A stretch of 64,000 bases of DNA from Ipomoea triloba (lineage: Eukaryota > Streptophyta > Magnoliopsida > Solanales > Convolvulaceae): contig NC_044925.1 of NCBI RefSeq assembly GCF_003576645.1, positions 11,299,860 to 11,363,859 of the forward strand, given 5' to 3'. Below are positions 42,450 to 54,907 of the stretch, piece by piece. A program made the translations under genes and the position numbers. Every line of letters starts with the position of its first letter. Positions within the stretch are counted from its first letter, which is position 1. Below the pieces are notes generated by a model, which saw nothing but the letters and a program-made list of their open reading frames with translations, searched no databases and was not told the DNA's origin.

Positions 42450-44139
42450 ATGGAAGGACAAGCTAGACCGCCGCAATTAGTTGGCACCAACTATGGATAC
42501 TGGAAGGCGAGAATCATGATCTATCTTCAGGCACAAGGTGTAAATGTGTGGAAAGCTGTTACTCATGGGTGGACTCATCCCAAAAGAGTCCAAGAAGACA
42601 AGTCTGAAATTCTGGCTCCAATCGAACAATGGACTGTTAAAGAAATTACCGACAGTGACAACAACAATAAGGCACTAAATACGATTACTGGTTCACTCGA
42701 TGAGGGCCAATTTGGGCTAATCGCCGGATGCAGCTCTGCAAAAGACGCATGGGAGATTCTGGAAAAACTCTATGAAGGAGATTCTTCTGTTAAACAAACC
42801 AAGATGCAGCAAGTGCATACCAGATTTGAGGAGCTGCGTATGAAAGATGAGGAAACCATAGTTGAATTCAATGCTAGGGTTCAAGAATTAAAAAATGAAG
42901 CCGCCGTATTGGGTGAACCCTTTTCATCGGACAAACTTGTTAGAAAAATCCTCCGATCTTTGCCAGTGCGTTTTAGGATGAAAGTTATTGCAATTCAAGA
43001 AAGTGTAGGCTGGGAAAAGAAATCTGTTGTTGAATTAATGAGTAACTTGAGGACATACGAGATGGACATTCGATCGCAAGAAAATAGCTCCAAAAAGGGT
43101 AAAAATTTGGCCTTCATTGCTGAAGGATGTGACTCAGATGAAGAAGCCGAAGAATTAGATGATGAAGCAGTGGCAATGATCACCAGAAACTTCACCAAGA
43201 TTCTGAAACAGATAAATCGAAGAAACAGAGGAGGTAAGAATCAGACGAATAGATCAAACAGCTCTTCCTCATCTTCGTCAAATTCATCTAAAGCCAGTAG
43301 GAAGTCAATCAACTCAAACTACATGAAATCAATCACGATCTAATCAATGGCAACAGGGTGAAAACAAGAATAATAACAAGGGAATTCAATGCAGAGAGTG
43401 TGAAGGGTTTGGTCATATCCAGGCGGAATGTGCTACCTATCTCAAAAGAAAGAAGTCTATGAAAGTAACCACCTGGAGTGATGAAGAATGCTCAGAGGAG
43501 ACTCAAGATGAAGATGAAGAAATCTCAGGAAACTTTGTTGCATTCACTGTTGCTGTGACAGAATCCCACTCTGAATTGGAAAGTTACTCGGATCATGAAG
43601 ATGTTGATAAAATGCCATATGAAGAACTTGAACAATCTTATATTCAACTGTACAAAAAATGGGACATTCTCTTGAAAACTCACACGACAACCAACTCCAA
43701 AAATGAGTTCTTGGAGAAGAACATTGAATTACTGAACAAACTGGTTGCTGACAAAGATGCTGAACTAGCTGCGTCCAATTCTCAAGTGATGATGCTATCA
43801 ACTGAACTGGGAACTCTAAAAAAGCTAATCCAGATGATGAACACAACATCAACCCTAAATCAGATACTTGACACAGGAAGATCACCCAACATTCGAAATG
43901 GTCTAGGGTACATTCGAAACTCTCAAAAGTCATTTCCTACTAAGTTTGTCCCTGCTGGCACAAGCAATTGGACAAAAATAGATACTAAACAGGGAAACCA
44001 GAGAAAATACACTCCAATATGCCACTACTGTAACAAGAAGGGGCATACAAGACCAGAATGTTACAGGTTTTATAGTGATCAAAGAATAGAAAATTTCAAA
44101 AGAAATGGATCACCTTCGTCAGTCGACAAATCTGGGTAA
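42450..44139 (+). pseudogene. Sirevirus-like gag with two zinc knuckles, print 1
   Basis: The frame opens MEGQARPPQLVGTNYGYW (ATG 42450). The UBN2-type gag domain runs through KDAWEILEKLYEGDSSVK and ILRSLPVRF to about residue 220, then an acidic linker and a Ser-rich run. Stops at 43341 and a frame change interrupt it. The first knuckle CRECEGFGHIQAEC lies at 43390-43434, in the frame of the second part, which continues with a coiled-coil-like region (LEKNIELLNKLVADKDAEL) and the second knuckle CHYCNKKGHTRPEC, ending at TAA 44137. Two knuckles with a long coiled coil between them is a Sirevirus feature. The protein would assemble the particle. Confidence 0.82.
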
Positions 44140-44171
44140 GGAAGTCAGATCTAACATGTTATTCAGTACAT

Positions 44172-45565
44172 TTGGAAAAGGATCAGGGAAAATGGTACTT
44201 TGACAGCGGTTGCTCTAGACATATGACTAGGTGTAAAGAATATCTCAAAAATCTAATCCCTTATACTGGACAAGTAACTTTTGGTGATGGAATCAAAGGT
44301 GATATTATGGGAATTGGTATTCTAAATGTAGCTGGGCTACCCTCCCTGTCAAAAGTATTACTGGTGCATGGTCTAAAAGCAAATCTGATTAGCACAGTCA
44401 GTTGTGTGATCAAAAACTCAATGTGGGATTCACAAAAGATCGATGCATTGTCAAGGATCAACAAAACAAGATCATCATGGAAGGTATAAGATCCACTGAC
44501 AATTGTTATATTTTATCCACTAACCTGTTGTGTTGTAGGACTACTGTTGACAATACGGAATTGTGGCATCAAAGACTTGGACATATGAATTATCAAGACA
44601 TGAATCAACTCATAAGCCATGAATGTGTAAGGGGCATACCAAAGTTCATGGTCAAGGAAACAGGTATCTGCGGGCCATGTCAACTCGGAAAACAAACTAG
44701 AGCGCCTCACAAGTTCTACAACCACATAGGAACTTCCTCATGTCTGGATCTTCTACACATAGACTTAATAGGACCCACACAAGTGGAAAGTATAGGAGGT
44801 AAAAGATACATATTTGTATGTGCTGATGATTACTCTTGCTTCTGTTGGGTAATGTTTCTCAGAAATAAATCTGAAACTTTTGAGCAATTCGAGAAACTGT
44901 GCTTAAAGCTGCAAAAAGAAAAGGGGTCACACATTATGAAAATTGTGAGAATCAGGTCAGACCATGGCAAGGAATTCGAAAATCAAGATTTCTCTAACTT
45001 CTGCACCAAAAATGGAATCGGGCACGAATTCTCAACTCCAAAGACCCCTCAGCAAAATGGAGTAGTTGAACGAAAGAACAGGACTATCCAAGAGATGGCT
45101 CGGGTGCTAATCAATAGCAAAAGCCTCCCACAATTCTTCTGGGCAGAAGCTGTACACACTGCGTGCCACATAATAAACAGAGTTTACCTTAGACCCGGGA
45201 TGTCGCACACACCGTACGAACTGTGGTGAGTAAGAAAACCAAGTCTGAAATACTTTCGAATTTTTGGAAGCATATGCTATATACTAAATGACAGAGAAAA
45301 GGTTGGAAAATTTGAACCAAAGAGAGACGAAGGCATATTCTTGGGATACTCACCGAACAGCAGAGACTATAGAGTTTACAACAAACGAATCAAGACTATC
45401 CAAGAATCGATCAATGTATTTGTGTATGATCAACCTCAAATGACGAATGACTATGTGCTGGTCACTAAACCTTATCAAAGGCAAGAGCAACCCAATAAAG
45501 TAACAGTAATAAAGAAGTTTGAGTCAGATACTGAACTAGATAGAGGATTCAGAACCAGACACTGA
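44172..45565 (+). pseudogene. Sirevirus-like protease-integrase, print 1
   Basis: Protease: KWYFDSGCSRHMT (Asp-Ser-Gly intact) at 44190-44230. A frame shift near 44400 leads to the integrase: LWHQRLGHMNYQDM ... CGPCQLGKQ (HHCC), then DLLHIDLIGP, RIRSDHGKEF and FSTPKTPQQNGVVERKNRT, which supply the Asp, Asp and Glu. TGA at 45227-45229 stops it; the next frame continues KYFRIFGSICY and GIFLGYSPNSRDYRVYN to 45565. The integrase would insert the DNA copy; here stops prevent this. Confidence 0.85.
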
Positions 45566-46640
45566 ACCACACATGAACATTGATTCACAATCTACCTCAC
45601 AACCAAAACAGGTCCCAGCTCACATTGAAAAGAATCATCCTGCAGAAAATATTCTAGGAACACCCACAGCTGGTGTTCGAACCAGAGGAATGTTGAAAGG
45701 CAGTCTTGCTGAACTATCCGGATATTCATGATATACCTCAAAGTTCGAACATAAAAACTACAAAGAAGCACTTCAAGATGAAAACTGGATAAGAGCAATG
45801 CAAGATGAACTTGCTCAATTCGAGAGGAATGAGGTATGGGATCTTGTACCCTATCCGCGAAATGCAAACATAGTTGGAACAAAGTGGATCTTTCGGAATA
45901 AAACTGACGAACAAGGAAATGTGGCAAGAAACAAGGCTCGATTGGTGGCACAAGGGTATTCGCAAATTGAAGGAATTGACTATGAAGAAACCTTTGCACC
46001 AGTTGCCAGACTTGAGTCTATAAGACTGTTGCTTGCTGTATCTTGCATCCTGAACTTTCAACTGAACCAAATGGATGTCAAGACATCATTTTTAAATGGG
46101 CTACTCAATGAGGAAATCTTTGTAGCTCAACCTAAATGTGTTGAGGATCCGCACTATCCTCATTATGTTTACAAGCTAAAAAAGGCTCTCTATGGATTGA
46201 AGCAAGCGCCAAGGGCATGGTATGAACGTCTAACACAATACCTTCTCAAAAATGGGTATGACCGTGGTGGAGCTGATAAAACTCTATTCGTCAAAAGGAC
46301 ATCAGGTCACATAACTGTAGCCTAAGTATATGTAGACGACATTGTGTTCGGTTCGACTTCTCCTGCAAACGTCAAACAATTTATTCAAGTCATGGAAAAA
46401 GAATTTGAAATGAGCATGATAGGTGAATTGACATGTTTTTTGGGTTTGCAAGTTAAACAGTTAGAATCCGGGTTATTTCTGTCACAGACTAAGTATGCAC
46501 AAAATTTGGTGAAGAGATTTGGCCTTGAATCAGCCAAGGAAGCCAAGACTCCTCTTTCCACGACCGTAAAACTATCAAAAGACTCAGATTCAAAACAAGT
46601 TGACGACAAGCTTTATTGGAGTATGATAGGAAGTGACTGA
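45566..46640 (+). pseudogene. Sirevirus-like reverse transcriptase, truncated before RNase H, print 1
   Basis: Motifs in order: NWIRAMQDELAQFERNEVW, GTKWIFRNKTDE, YEETFAPVARLESIR, QMDVKTSFLNG (catalytic Asp) and KKALYGLKQAPRAWYERL. A TAA at 46323-46325 stands two residues before YVDD (46329-46340). LTCFLGLQVKQLESGLFLSQ and ETPLS-like residues follow. The frame stops at 46638 just after LYWSMIGS, where the connection and RNase H domains should start. Instead an unrelated frame (VTESQPDVSAVAPLRTIN) begins at 46633, so an internal deletion is likely. Confidence 0.85.
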
Positions 46641-47751
46641 AAGCCAGCCAGATGTGTCTGCTGTTGCACCTCTTAGAACGATCAACCCACAATTCCTGTC
46701 TGATGAGTTTGCTGCAAGATGGGACTCCACAAATTAAAGAAAATTTTGAGTGAAAGATTTCTTGATGTTAAAAATTCAAATCCCAGTGCAAACTTATGCC
46801 TGTGTTTGAGAAGCTGAACCTGGTAAAATCTGTGACAACCCTGAAAAGCTACCCACCTATTGTCATAAAAGAATTTTATGCAAACCTAATGCTGACCATT
46901 AAGGAGGCGGGATCATCACAATATGGGCGTGTATGGCTCCGAGGAAATGAATACAACTTCAACACTTCCATCATCAACATGTACCTGGGCATTGATGCAA
47001 GTGATATTGAGGATCCTATTCTAGGAGCAAACACAATCACGAAGGTCATTACTGGTGGAACATATAGTTATTGGCCTTCTAAAACAAACATGCTGCCTGC
47101 AAAATCGTTGACTACAAAGTATGCAATTCTGCACAAGATTGCCATGACGAATTGGATGCCGAGTGAGCACAGAGGAGGACTGAACTTGCCTATGGCCAAT
47201 CTGATTTACAGAATAGGAAAAAGGTATACCTGTTGACCTAGGTGACATAATTTTCAAGCATGTGGCAACCTTCAGGAAACCTGCAACTAAGGAAAGCAAA
47301 GTGAAGTTACCTTTCCCTTGCACAATCTATGGGGTACTATAAACACAAGGATTCAGACCAGAGCAAAATGAACCCATGGATGTTCCTCAAGTCAGACTGA
47401 TCGATGCTCGACTCAAACAAGGCTCACATGTGCTTGATATTTTTCCAGAACATGGAAGCAGCTCTGCCCCAGCCTTAAATCTTGATGCCCCATACACAAG
47501 CAGACTTACAACCCAGCATCTAGACAAAAGCATCAAAGACCTCAACACAATCATTCTTCCTTGTTGAGAAGAGGACAGTTGAGATGCAGCTGCGTGAACA
47601 ATTGAGACTAAGAGATCAAGAGATGGCTGCTACTGCTCCTGAACTACCTGCAGACCCTTCCATGTCACTTGATGAACAAACTGCTGAAAACCCACCGGAT
47701 GTTGATATTGCTTGGAACAGCCAGGAGGCTGAATCCTCAGAATCGGAATGA
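46633..47751 (+). pseudogene. Env-position ORF, plant transposon protein-like, print 1
   Basis: Pieces in several frames: FLSDEFAARWDSTN, then (46796-47236) PVFEKLNLVKSVTTL, IVIKEFYANLMLTIKEAG, VWLRGNEYNFNTSIINMYLG and an end at TGA 47234; one extra A near 47218 causes the shift. The next frame reads IPVDLGDIIFKHVATFRKP, then PMDVPQVRLIDARLKQG and ends ESSESE at 47749. The (x)KEFYANL ... RGxxxNF-pattern is the same as in the Athila-like ORF at 21371-22605. Role unknown; no membrane segment seen. Confidence 0.65.
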
Positions 47752-47830
47752 TTCTGTTTCAAAATCTGGGTTGATTTCCTACTTGATCCTGCTAAGGAGT
47801 CTTGTGGCTACAGATTCACAAGTTCCTGGC

Positions 47831-47841
47831 AAAAGGGGGAG
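47831..47841 (+). promoter_or_regulatory. Upstream purine tract (second PPT-like motif)
   Basis: aaaagggggag, about 390 bases before the main tract. Repeated purine tracts upstream of the 3' LTR are known for Sireviruses. Confidence 0.6.
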
Positions 47842-48224
47842 TAGGGATAACCTTCTAATCATTCGGTTACTTTGTTACATTACTTGGATGGCAGTGGTTA
47901 CTTTGTTACTTGGATGGCCTGGTTATTATTTTTGCTGTTTTTTTGCTGGGACGACTGATTGCGAAAGTCCTTCTGTTTCTTTGTTTTTTTTTTTTTTGAA
48001 GACCCTTCAAAGTGCTGCTAGAAGATACCATCTTTTCCAGCGTGTATTAGAATTTCTCATTTTGTAATAGGGTCTTAGCTTATTTTGTCTACTGTTATTG
48101 ATGAAATGATCATCCTTAAGCTTTTTAGACTCAAAACATTGGCACATTGGTTATGAACGACTGTTTTTGAACTATCTCTATTATATTAGAAAGTTGTGTT
48201 GTAAATTGCCAAGAAACTTGCTAC

Positions 48225-48235
48225 AAAGGGGGAGA
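48225..48235 (+). promoter_or_regulatory. Polypurine tract
   Basis: aaagggggaga directly before the 3' LTR start at 48237. Confidence 0.85.
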
Positions 48236-48236
48236 T

Positions 48237-48421
48237 TGTTAATAAAGAATGTTAAACAACGTTTTCATAAAAGAAACTCCCTGAGTTGTACCAAGTTTTA
48301 TGACAATATGTATTTAGTTCAGTAGATAGTTCAAAACTGGTTTGTCAAAATGTTGTAGCCTTGTGGTAGTTTAGTACAGGAAGTAGTTCAGAAGACCTTG
48401 AAGACTCTGAAGACAACTTAC
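48237..48421 (+). repeat. 3' LTR, print 1, cut at the N
   Basis: 185 bases, matching the first 185 bases of the complete 3' LTR at 56504, not of the 5' LTR. It ends gaagacaacttac at the N. Confidence 0.9.
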
Positions 48422-48422
48422 N
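48422..48422. other. Single-N assembly junction 3
   Basis: One N inside the 3' LTR of print 1. The sequence restarts at the base equal to 40156. Confidence 0.93.
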
Positions 48423-48962
48423 CAACCGTTCTGTGTATTATAGGCAACCGTTATGTGTATTCATGTTAGTAACACATGTTGTGATGTGTTTGTGCATTCG
48501 AATGTTTAGGATGATGAGTTATGTGTATTTTGTGTAAATATTATGTGTATTCATGTTATTAACACAAGTTGTGATGTGTTTGTGCATTCGAATGTTAGGA
48601 TGATGAGTTCTGTGTATTATGGGCATCAATATTCTGTGTATTATGGGCAAACATTCTGTGTATTCTAGGCAAACGTTCTGTGTATTCTATATAATGATTA
48701 TGTGTATTATAGATAATGAATTCCCTGGAGTCATTCGCGTCCACTAACATTTGTGTATTTTTTGTCAATATTTTGTGTATTCCGGGCAAACATTCTGTGT
48801 ATTCTAGGCAAACGTTCTGTGTATTATAGATAATGATTATGTGTATTATAGATAATGAATTCCTTGAGTCATTCGCGTCCGCGTCTACTAACACCGAAAC
48901 GACGTCGTTTTACGTACATGGTGCACATTGCTATGTGCACCGTGGTGCAGGGTATAACGATT
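48423..48962. mobile_element. Foldback element, print 2 (right part)
   Basis: Equals 40156-40695, starting inside the minisatellite. Confidence 0.82.
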
Positions 48963-49162
48963 GAGTACCAATTGGGCCAATCACAAGGTCCAAGTCGAAA
49001 CAATTAAGACAATTCTTTATTGGTTATGTAAAAAAATAGAGGAAATCCAAGTTAAGTCCATTTGCTAAAGATGAAAAAGAACTCAATGCTTTTTATAATT
49101 GATTAAGTGCTAATTTTGGGATTAAATTAGACTCAAATAAGTCCTATTATTTTTGTCCTTAT
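48963..49162 (+). repeat. LTR fragment (family of 2795-3608), print 2
   Basis: Equals 40696-40895. Confidence 0.75.
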
Positions 49163-49747
49163 TTGGAAGTTATTTATAAAAAAAAAAACGGTTTAAAAAA
49201 TCAAGAAAGTTGAAAAAAAATTGAAAATGAGAAAGAATAAGGTTGGGGATATAGAAGTAGAATAATGAATATATTTCATCAACAGGTTTGGAAGGCTTAA
49301 ATAGCCATGCATACAACTAAAACTCCACAGTCTACGAAACAGTTAATAGCTAGACTTATTCTAATCCTACAAACTAGGATGAGTCAGCACAACATAATAT
49401 GTTATTCCTTCTTAGGGGAAAGAATCTGGTTGGTAGGTGAATCTTGGAGGGAAAAGGAAGGGGAAAAAGTATTAGGTTGGAAGGCGTTCTTGATAGATTC
49501 CTATTTGGTTGTGGTACACTTAAATCCCTTTTACGTTCTATTTGTGTCTATATGATATTTTGATTATGATATTGGTCTTGCATATCTTTCTGCCATACTT
49601 CTTTCTTTCTTTTCCTTTTTCTTTCAAATCTTGCTTAGTTTCTTCGCTTGTATATTGTTCTTTTTCTTTGCTTCTTGCTTTCAATTTTATTGCCTACCTT
49701 GCTATACACCCTTGTTCTCAAAGGCTTGTGAAATCTTACAAGGTATG
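49163..49747. other. Host flank, print 2
   Basis: Equals 40896-41480 and ends with the same ttacaaGGTATG. Its presence shows that flank, not only element, was duplicated. Confidence 0.7.
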
Positions 49748-50592
49748 TGTTAATAAAGAATGTTAAACAAAGTTTTCTTAAAAGAAACTCCCTGAGTTGT
49801 ACCAAGTTTTTTGACAATATGTATTTAGTTCAGTAGATAGTTCAAAACTGGTTTGTCAAAATGTTGTAGTCTTGTAGTAGTTTTGTACATGAAGTAGTTC
49901 AGAAGACCTTGAAGACTCTGAAGACAACTTACTGAACGAGTATCTGCACAAGAGCATAAAAGATGTTCGGAGTTGGTTACTGAAGTTTCAACTGCTTCCC
50001 AGATTCAGAAAAGGATAAATATGAGCCAACTCTTATTGTGAAGGGTTAGAGAAATTTACTCTGAAGATCTGGATAAGAAGTTCTTTGTATGCGATTAAGA
50101 GAAATCTTGGCAAAGCTTATTGACTCAAGATACATCTTCTCCATGAAGTTAGTTGGGCAAGCATTCACTCTGAAAGTCGCTCGTGCAACTATTGAGGGGG
50201 AGCCTCAATTCAAGAAGATCAGAAGATCAAGTTCTTGTCAACTCTTCAAGGTTGAACTCTAGAATGGAGCTGTGATGACTTTCTAGAGCGACCGTGTGAT
50301 ACACAACTGTAATCGGTGGTACATTTCATAGTGTTGATCAATGAAGAGGTGGGCAATCAGAGTGATGCCCCCCCAGATGTAGGAACTGAGGTTCCGAACT
50401 GGTTATCAATTGCTTGTGTCTTTACTGCTTTAGAAGTTTTATATATATTACTGCATTACAGCATAAATTGAACTAATCTCTGCACTAGGTTAAATTGTGG
50501 TTAAGTGTCCTCAAATGACTCTAGCAATTAGGTTCATAAATTGGGAGCCACTTATAAACTCTAGGACCCAGACTCAGGTAGTCTAAATTTCA
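49748..50592 (+). repeat. 5' LTR, print 2
   Basis: Same as 41481-42325. Confidence 0.9.
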
Positions 50593-50716
50593 ATTGGTAT
50601 CAAAGCCCAGTCTCAAGACTCTTCTCTTGATATTCGATCTTTCAAAATCTTCTTTTTTCTTTGTTCTATTCTAACCCTGATTTTTCAAGATTGTTGCTGT
50701 GCTTACAATCGTGTCT

Positions 50717-52406
50717 ATGGAAGGACAAGCTAGACCGCCGCAATTAGTTGGCACCAACTATGGATACTGGAAGGCGAGAATCATGATCTATCTTCAGGCA
50801 CAAGGTGTAAATGTGTGGAAAGCTGTTACTCATGGGTGGACTCATCCCAAAAGAGTCCAAGAAGACAAGTCTGAAATTCTGGCTCCAATCGAACAATGGA
50901 CTGTTAAAGAAATTACCGACAGTGACAACAACAATAAGGCACTAAATACGATTACTGGTTCACTCGATGAGGGCCAATTTGGGCTAATCGCCGGATGCAG
51001 CTCTGCAAAAGACGCATGGGAGATTCTGGAAAAACTCTATGAAGGAGATTCTTCTGTTAAACAAACCAAGATGCAGCAAGTGCATACCAGATTTGAGGAG
51101 CTGCGTATGAAAGATGAGGAAACCATAGTTGAATTCAATGCTAGGGTTCAAGAATTAAAAAATGAAGCCGCCGTATTGGGTGAACCCTTTTCATCGGACA
51201 AACTTGTTAGAAAAATCCTCCGATCTTTGCCAGTGCGTTTTAGGATGAAAGTTATTGCAATTCAAGAAAGTGTAGGCTGGGAAAAGAAATCTGTTGTTGA
51301 ATTAATGAGTAACTTGAGGACATACGAGATGGACATTCGATCGCAAGAAAATAGCTCCAAAAAGGGTAAAAATTTGGCCTTCATTGCTGAAGGATGTGAC
51401 TCAGATGAAGAAGCCGAAGAATTAGATGATGAAGCAGTGGCAATGATCACCAGAAACTTCACCAAGATTCTGAAACAGATAAATCGAAGAAACAGAGGAG
51501 GTAAGAATCAGACGAATAGATCAAACAGCTCTTCCTCATCTTCGTCAAATTCATCTAAAGCCAGTAGGAAGTCAATCAACTCAAACTACATGAAATCAAT
51601 CACGATCTAATCAATGGCAACAGGGTGAAAACAAGAATAATAACAAGGGAATTCAATGCAGAGAGTGTGAAGGGTTTGGTCATATCCAGGCGGAATGTGC
51701 TACCTATCTCAAAAGAAAGAAGTCTATGAAAGTAACCACCTGGAGTGATGAAGAATGCTCAGAGGAGACTCAAGATGAAGATGAAGAAATCTCAGGAAAC
51801 TTTGTTGCATTCACTGTTGCTGTGACAGAATCCCACTCTGAATTGGAAAGTTACTCGGATCATGAAGATGTTGATAAAATGCCATATGAAGAACTTGAAC
51901 AATCTTATATTCAACTGTACAAAAAATGGGACATTCTCTTGAAAACTCACACGACAACCAACTCCAAAAATGAGTTCTTGGAGAAGAACATTGAATTACT
52001 GAACAAACTGGTTGCTGACAAAGATGCTGAACTAGCTGCGTCCAATTCTCAAGTGATGATGCTATCAACTGAACTGGGAACTCTAAAAAAGCTAATCCAG
52101 ATGATGAACACAACATCAACCCTAAATCAGATACTTGACACAGGAAGATCACCCAACATTCGAAATGGTCTAGGGTACATTCGAAACTCTCAAAAGTCAT
52201 TTCCTACTAAGTTTGTCCCTGCTGGCACAAGCAATTGGACAAAAATAGATACTAAACAGGGAAACCAGAGAAAATACACTCCAATATGCCACTACTGTAA
52301 CAAGAAGGGGCATACAAGACCAGAATGTTACAGGTTTTATAGTGATCAAAGAATAGAAAATTTCAAAAGAAATGGATCACCTTCGTCAGTCGACAAATCT
52401 GGGTAA
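50717..52406 (+). pseudogene. Sirevirus-like gag, print 2
   Basis: Same as 42450-44139, with the same stop and frame change near 51608 and both zinc knuckles. Confidence 0.82.
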
Positions 52407-52438
52407 GGAAGTCAGATCTAACATGTTATTCAGTACAT

Positions 52439-53832
52439 TTGGAAAAGGATCAGGGAAAATGGTACTTTGACAGCGGTTGCTCTAGACATATGACTAGGTG
52501 TAAAGAATATCTCAAAAATCTAATCCCTTATACTGGACAAGTAACTTTTGGTGATGGAATCAAAGGTGATATTATGGGAATTGGTATTCTAAATGTAGCT
52601 GGGCTACCCTCCCTGTCAAAAGTATTACTGGTGCATGGTCTAAAAGCAAATCTGATTAGCACAGTCAGTTGTGTGATCAAAAACTCAATGTGGGATTCAC
52701 AAAAGATCGATGCATTGTCAAGGATCAACAAAACAAGATCATCATGGAAGGTATAAGATCCACTGACAATTGTTATATTTTATCCACTAACCTGTTGTGT
52801 TGTAGGACTACTGTTGACAATACGGAATTGTGGCATCAAAGACTTGGACATATGAATTATCAAGACATGAATCAACTCATAAGCCATGAATGTGTAAGGG
52901 GCATACCAAAGTTCATGGTCAAGGAAACAGGTATCTGCGGGCCATGTCAACTCGGAAAACAAACTAGAGCGCCTCACAAGTTCTACAACCACATAGGAAC
53001 TTCCTCATGTCTGGATCTTCTACACATAGACTTAATAGGACCCACACAAGTGGAAAGTATAGGAGGTAAAAGATACATATTTGTATGTGCTGATGATTAC
53101 TCTTGCTTCTGTTGGGTAATGTTTCTCAGAAATAAATCTGAAACTTTTGAGCAATTCGAGAAACTGTGCTTAAAGCTGCAAAAAGAAAAGGGGTCACACA
53201 TTATGAAAATTGTGAGAATCAGGTCAGACCATGGCAAGGAATTCGAAAATCAAGATTTCTCTAACTTCTGCACCAAAAATGGAATCGGGCACGAATTCTC
53301 AACTCCAAAGACCCCTCAGCAAAATGGAGTAGTTGAACGAAAGAACAGGACTATCCAAGAGATGGCTCGGGTGCTAATCAATAGCAAAAGCCTCCCACAA
53401 TTCTTCTGGGCAGAAGCTGTACACACTGCGTGCCACATAATAAACAGAGTTTACCTTAGACCCGGGATGTCGCACACACCGTACGAACTGTGGTGAGTAA
53501 GAAAACCAAGTCTGAAATACTTTCGAATTTTTGGAAGCATATGCTATATACTAAATGACAGAGAAAAGGTTGGAAAATTTGAACCAAAGAGAGACGAAGG
53601 CATATTCTTGGGATACTCACCGAACAGCAGAGACTATAGAGTTTACAACAAACGAATCAAGACTATCCAAGAATCGATCAATGTATTTGTGTATGATCAA
53701 CCTCAAATGACGAATGACTATGTGCTGGTCACTAAACCTTATCAAAGGCAAGAGCAACCCAATAAAGTAACAGTAATAAAGAAGTTTGAGTCAGATACTG
53801 AACTAGATAGAGGATTCAGAACCAGACACTGA
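52439..53832 (+). pseudogene. Sirevirus-like protease-integrase, print 2
   Basis: Same as 44172-45565, with the same frameshift near 52667 and TGA at 53494-53496. Confidence 0.85.
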
Positions 53833-54907
53833 ACCACACATGAACATTGATTCACAATCTACCTCACAACCAAAACAGGTCCCAGCTCACATTGAAAAGA
53901 ATCATCCTGCAGAAAATATTCTAGGAACACCCACAGCTGGTGTTCGAACCAGAGGAATGTTGAAAGGCAGTCTTGCTGAACTATCCGGATATTCATGATA
54001 TACCTCAAAGTTCGAACATAAAAACTACAAAGAAGCACTTCAAGATGAAAACTGGATAAGAGCAATGCAAGATGAACTTGCTCAATTCGAGAGGAATGAG
54101 GTATGGGATCTTGTACCCTATCCGCGAAATGCAAACATAGTTGGAACAAAGTGGATCTTTCGGAATAAAACTGACGAACAAGGAAATGTGGCAAGAAACA
54201 AGGCTCGATTGGTGGCACAAGGGTATTCGCAAATTGAAGGAATTGACTATGAAGAAACCTTTGCACCAGTTGCCAGACTTGAGTCTATAAGACTGTTGCT
54301 TGCTGTATCTTGCATCCTGAACTTTCAACTGAACCAAATGGATGTCAAGACATCATTTTTAAATGGGCTACTCAATGAGGAAATCTTTGTAGCTCAACCT
54401 AAATGTGTTGAGGATCCGCACTATCCTCATTATGTTTACAAGCTAAAAAAGGCTCTCTATGGATTGAAGCAAGCGCCAAGGGCATGGTATGAACGTCTAA
54501 CACAATACCTTCTCAAAAATGGGTATGACCGTGGTGGAGCTGATAAAACTCTATTCGTCAAAAGGACATCAGGTCACATAACTGTAGCCTAAGTATATGT
54601 AGACGACATTGTGTTCGGTTCGACTTCTCCTGCAAACGTCAAACAATTTATTCAAGTCATGGAAAAAGAATTTGAAATGAGCATGATAGGTGAATTGACA
54701 TGTTTTTTGGGTTTGCAAGTTAAACAGTTAGAATCCGGGTTATTTCTGTCACAGACTAAGTATGCACAAAATTTGGTGAAGAGATTTGGCCTTGAATCAG
54801 CCAAGGAAGCCAAGACTCCTCTTTCCACGACCGTAAAACTATCAAAAGACTCAGATTCAAAACAAGTTGACGACAAGCTTTATTGGAGTATGATAGGAAG
54901 TGACTGA
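53833..54907 (+). pseudogene. Sirevirus-like reverse transcriptase without RNase H, print 2
   Basis: Same as 45566-46640, with TAA at 54590-54592 before YVDD. Confidence 0.85.

Larger units (their letters stand above)
40156..48421 (+). repeat. Repeated block, print 1 of 3
   Basis: This block is repeated at 48423-56688 (offset 8,267) and, from 40599, at 57453-64000 (offset 16,854). It starts inside the minisatellite and stops inside the 3' LTR at an N. The block holds host flank as well as element, so it is not a retrotransposition product. Confidence 0.92.
41481..48421 (+). mobile_element. Sirevirus-like Ty1/copia element, print 1 (3' LTR cut)
   Basis: The 5 bp GTATG (41476-41480) precedes the 5' LTR and also follows the only complete 3' LTR (57354-57358), so one insertion explains all prints. 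The order is gag with two zinc knuckles, protease, integrase, reverse transcriptase and an extra ORF downstream. Two purine tracts stand before the 3' LTR. These features fit the Sirevirus (SIRE/Maximus) lineage. RNase H is missing and there are many stops. Confidence 0.85.
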
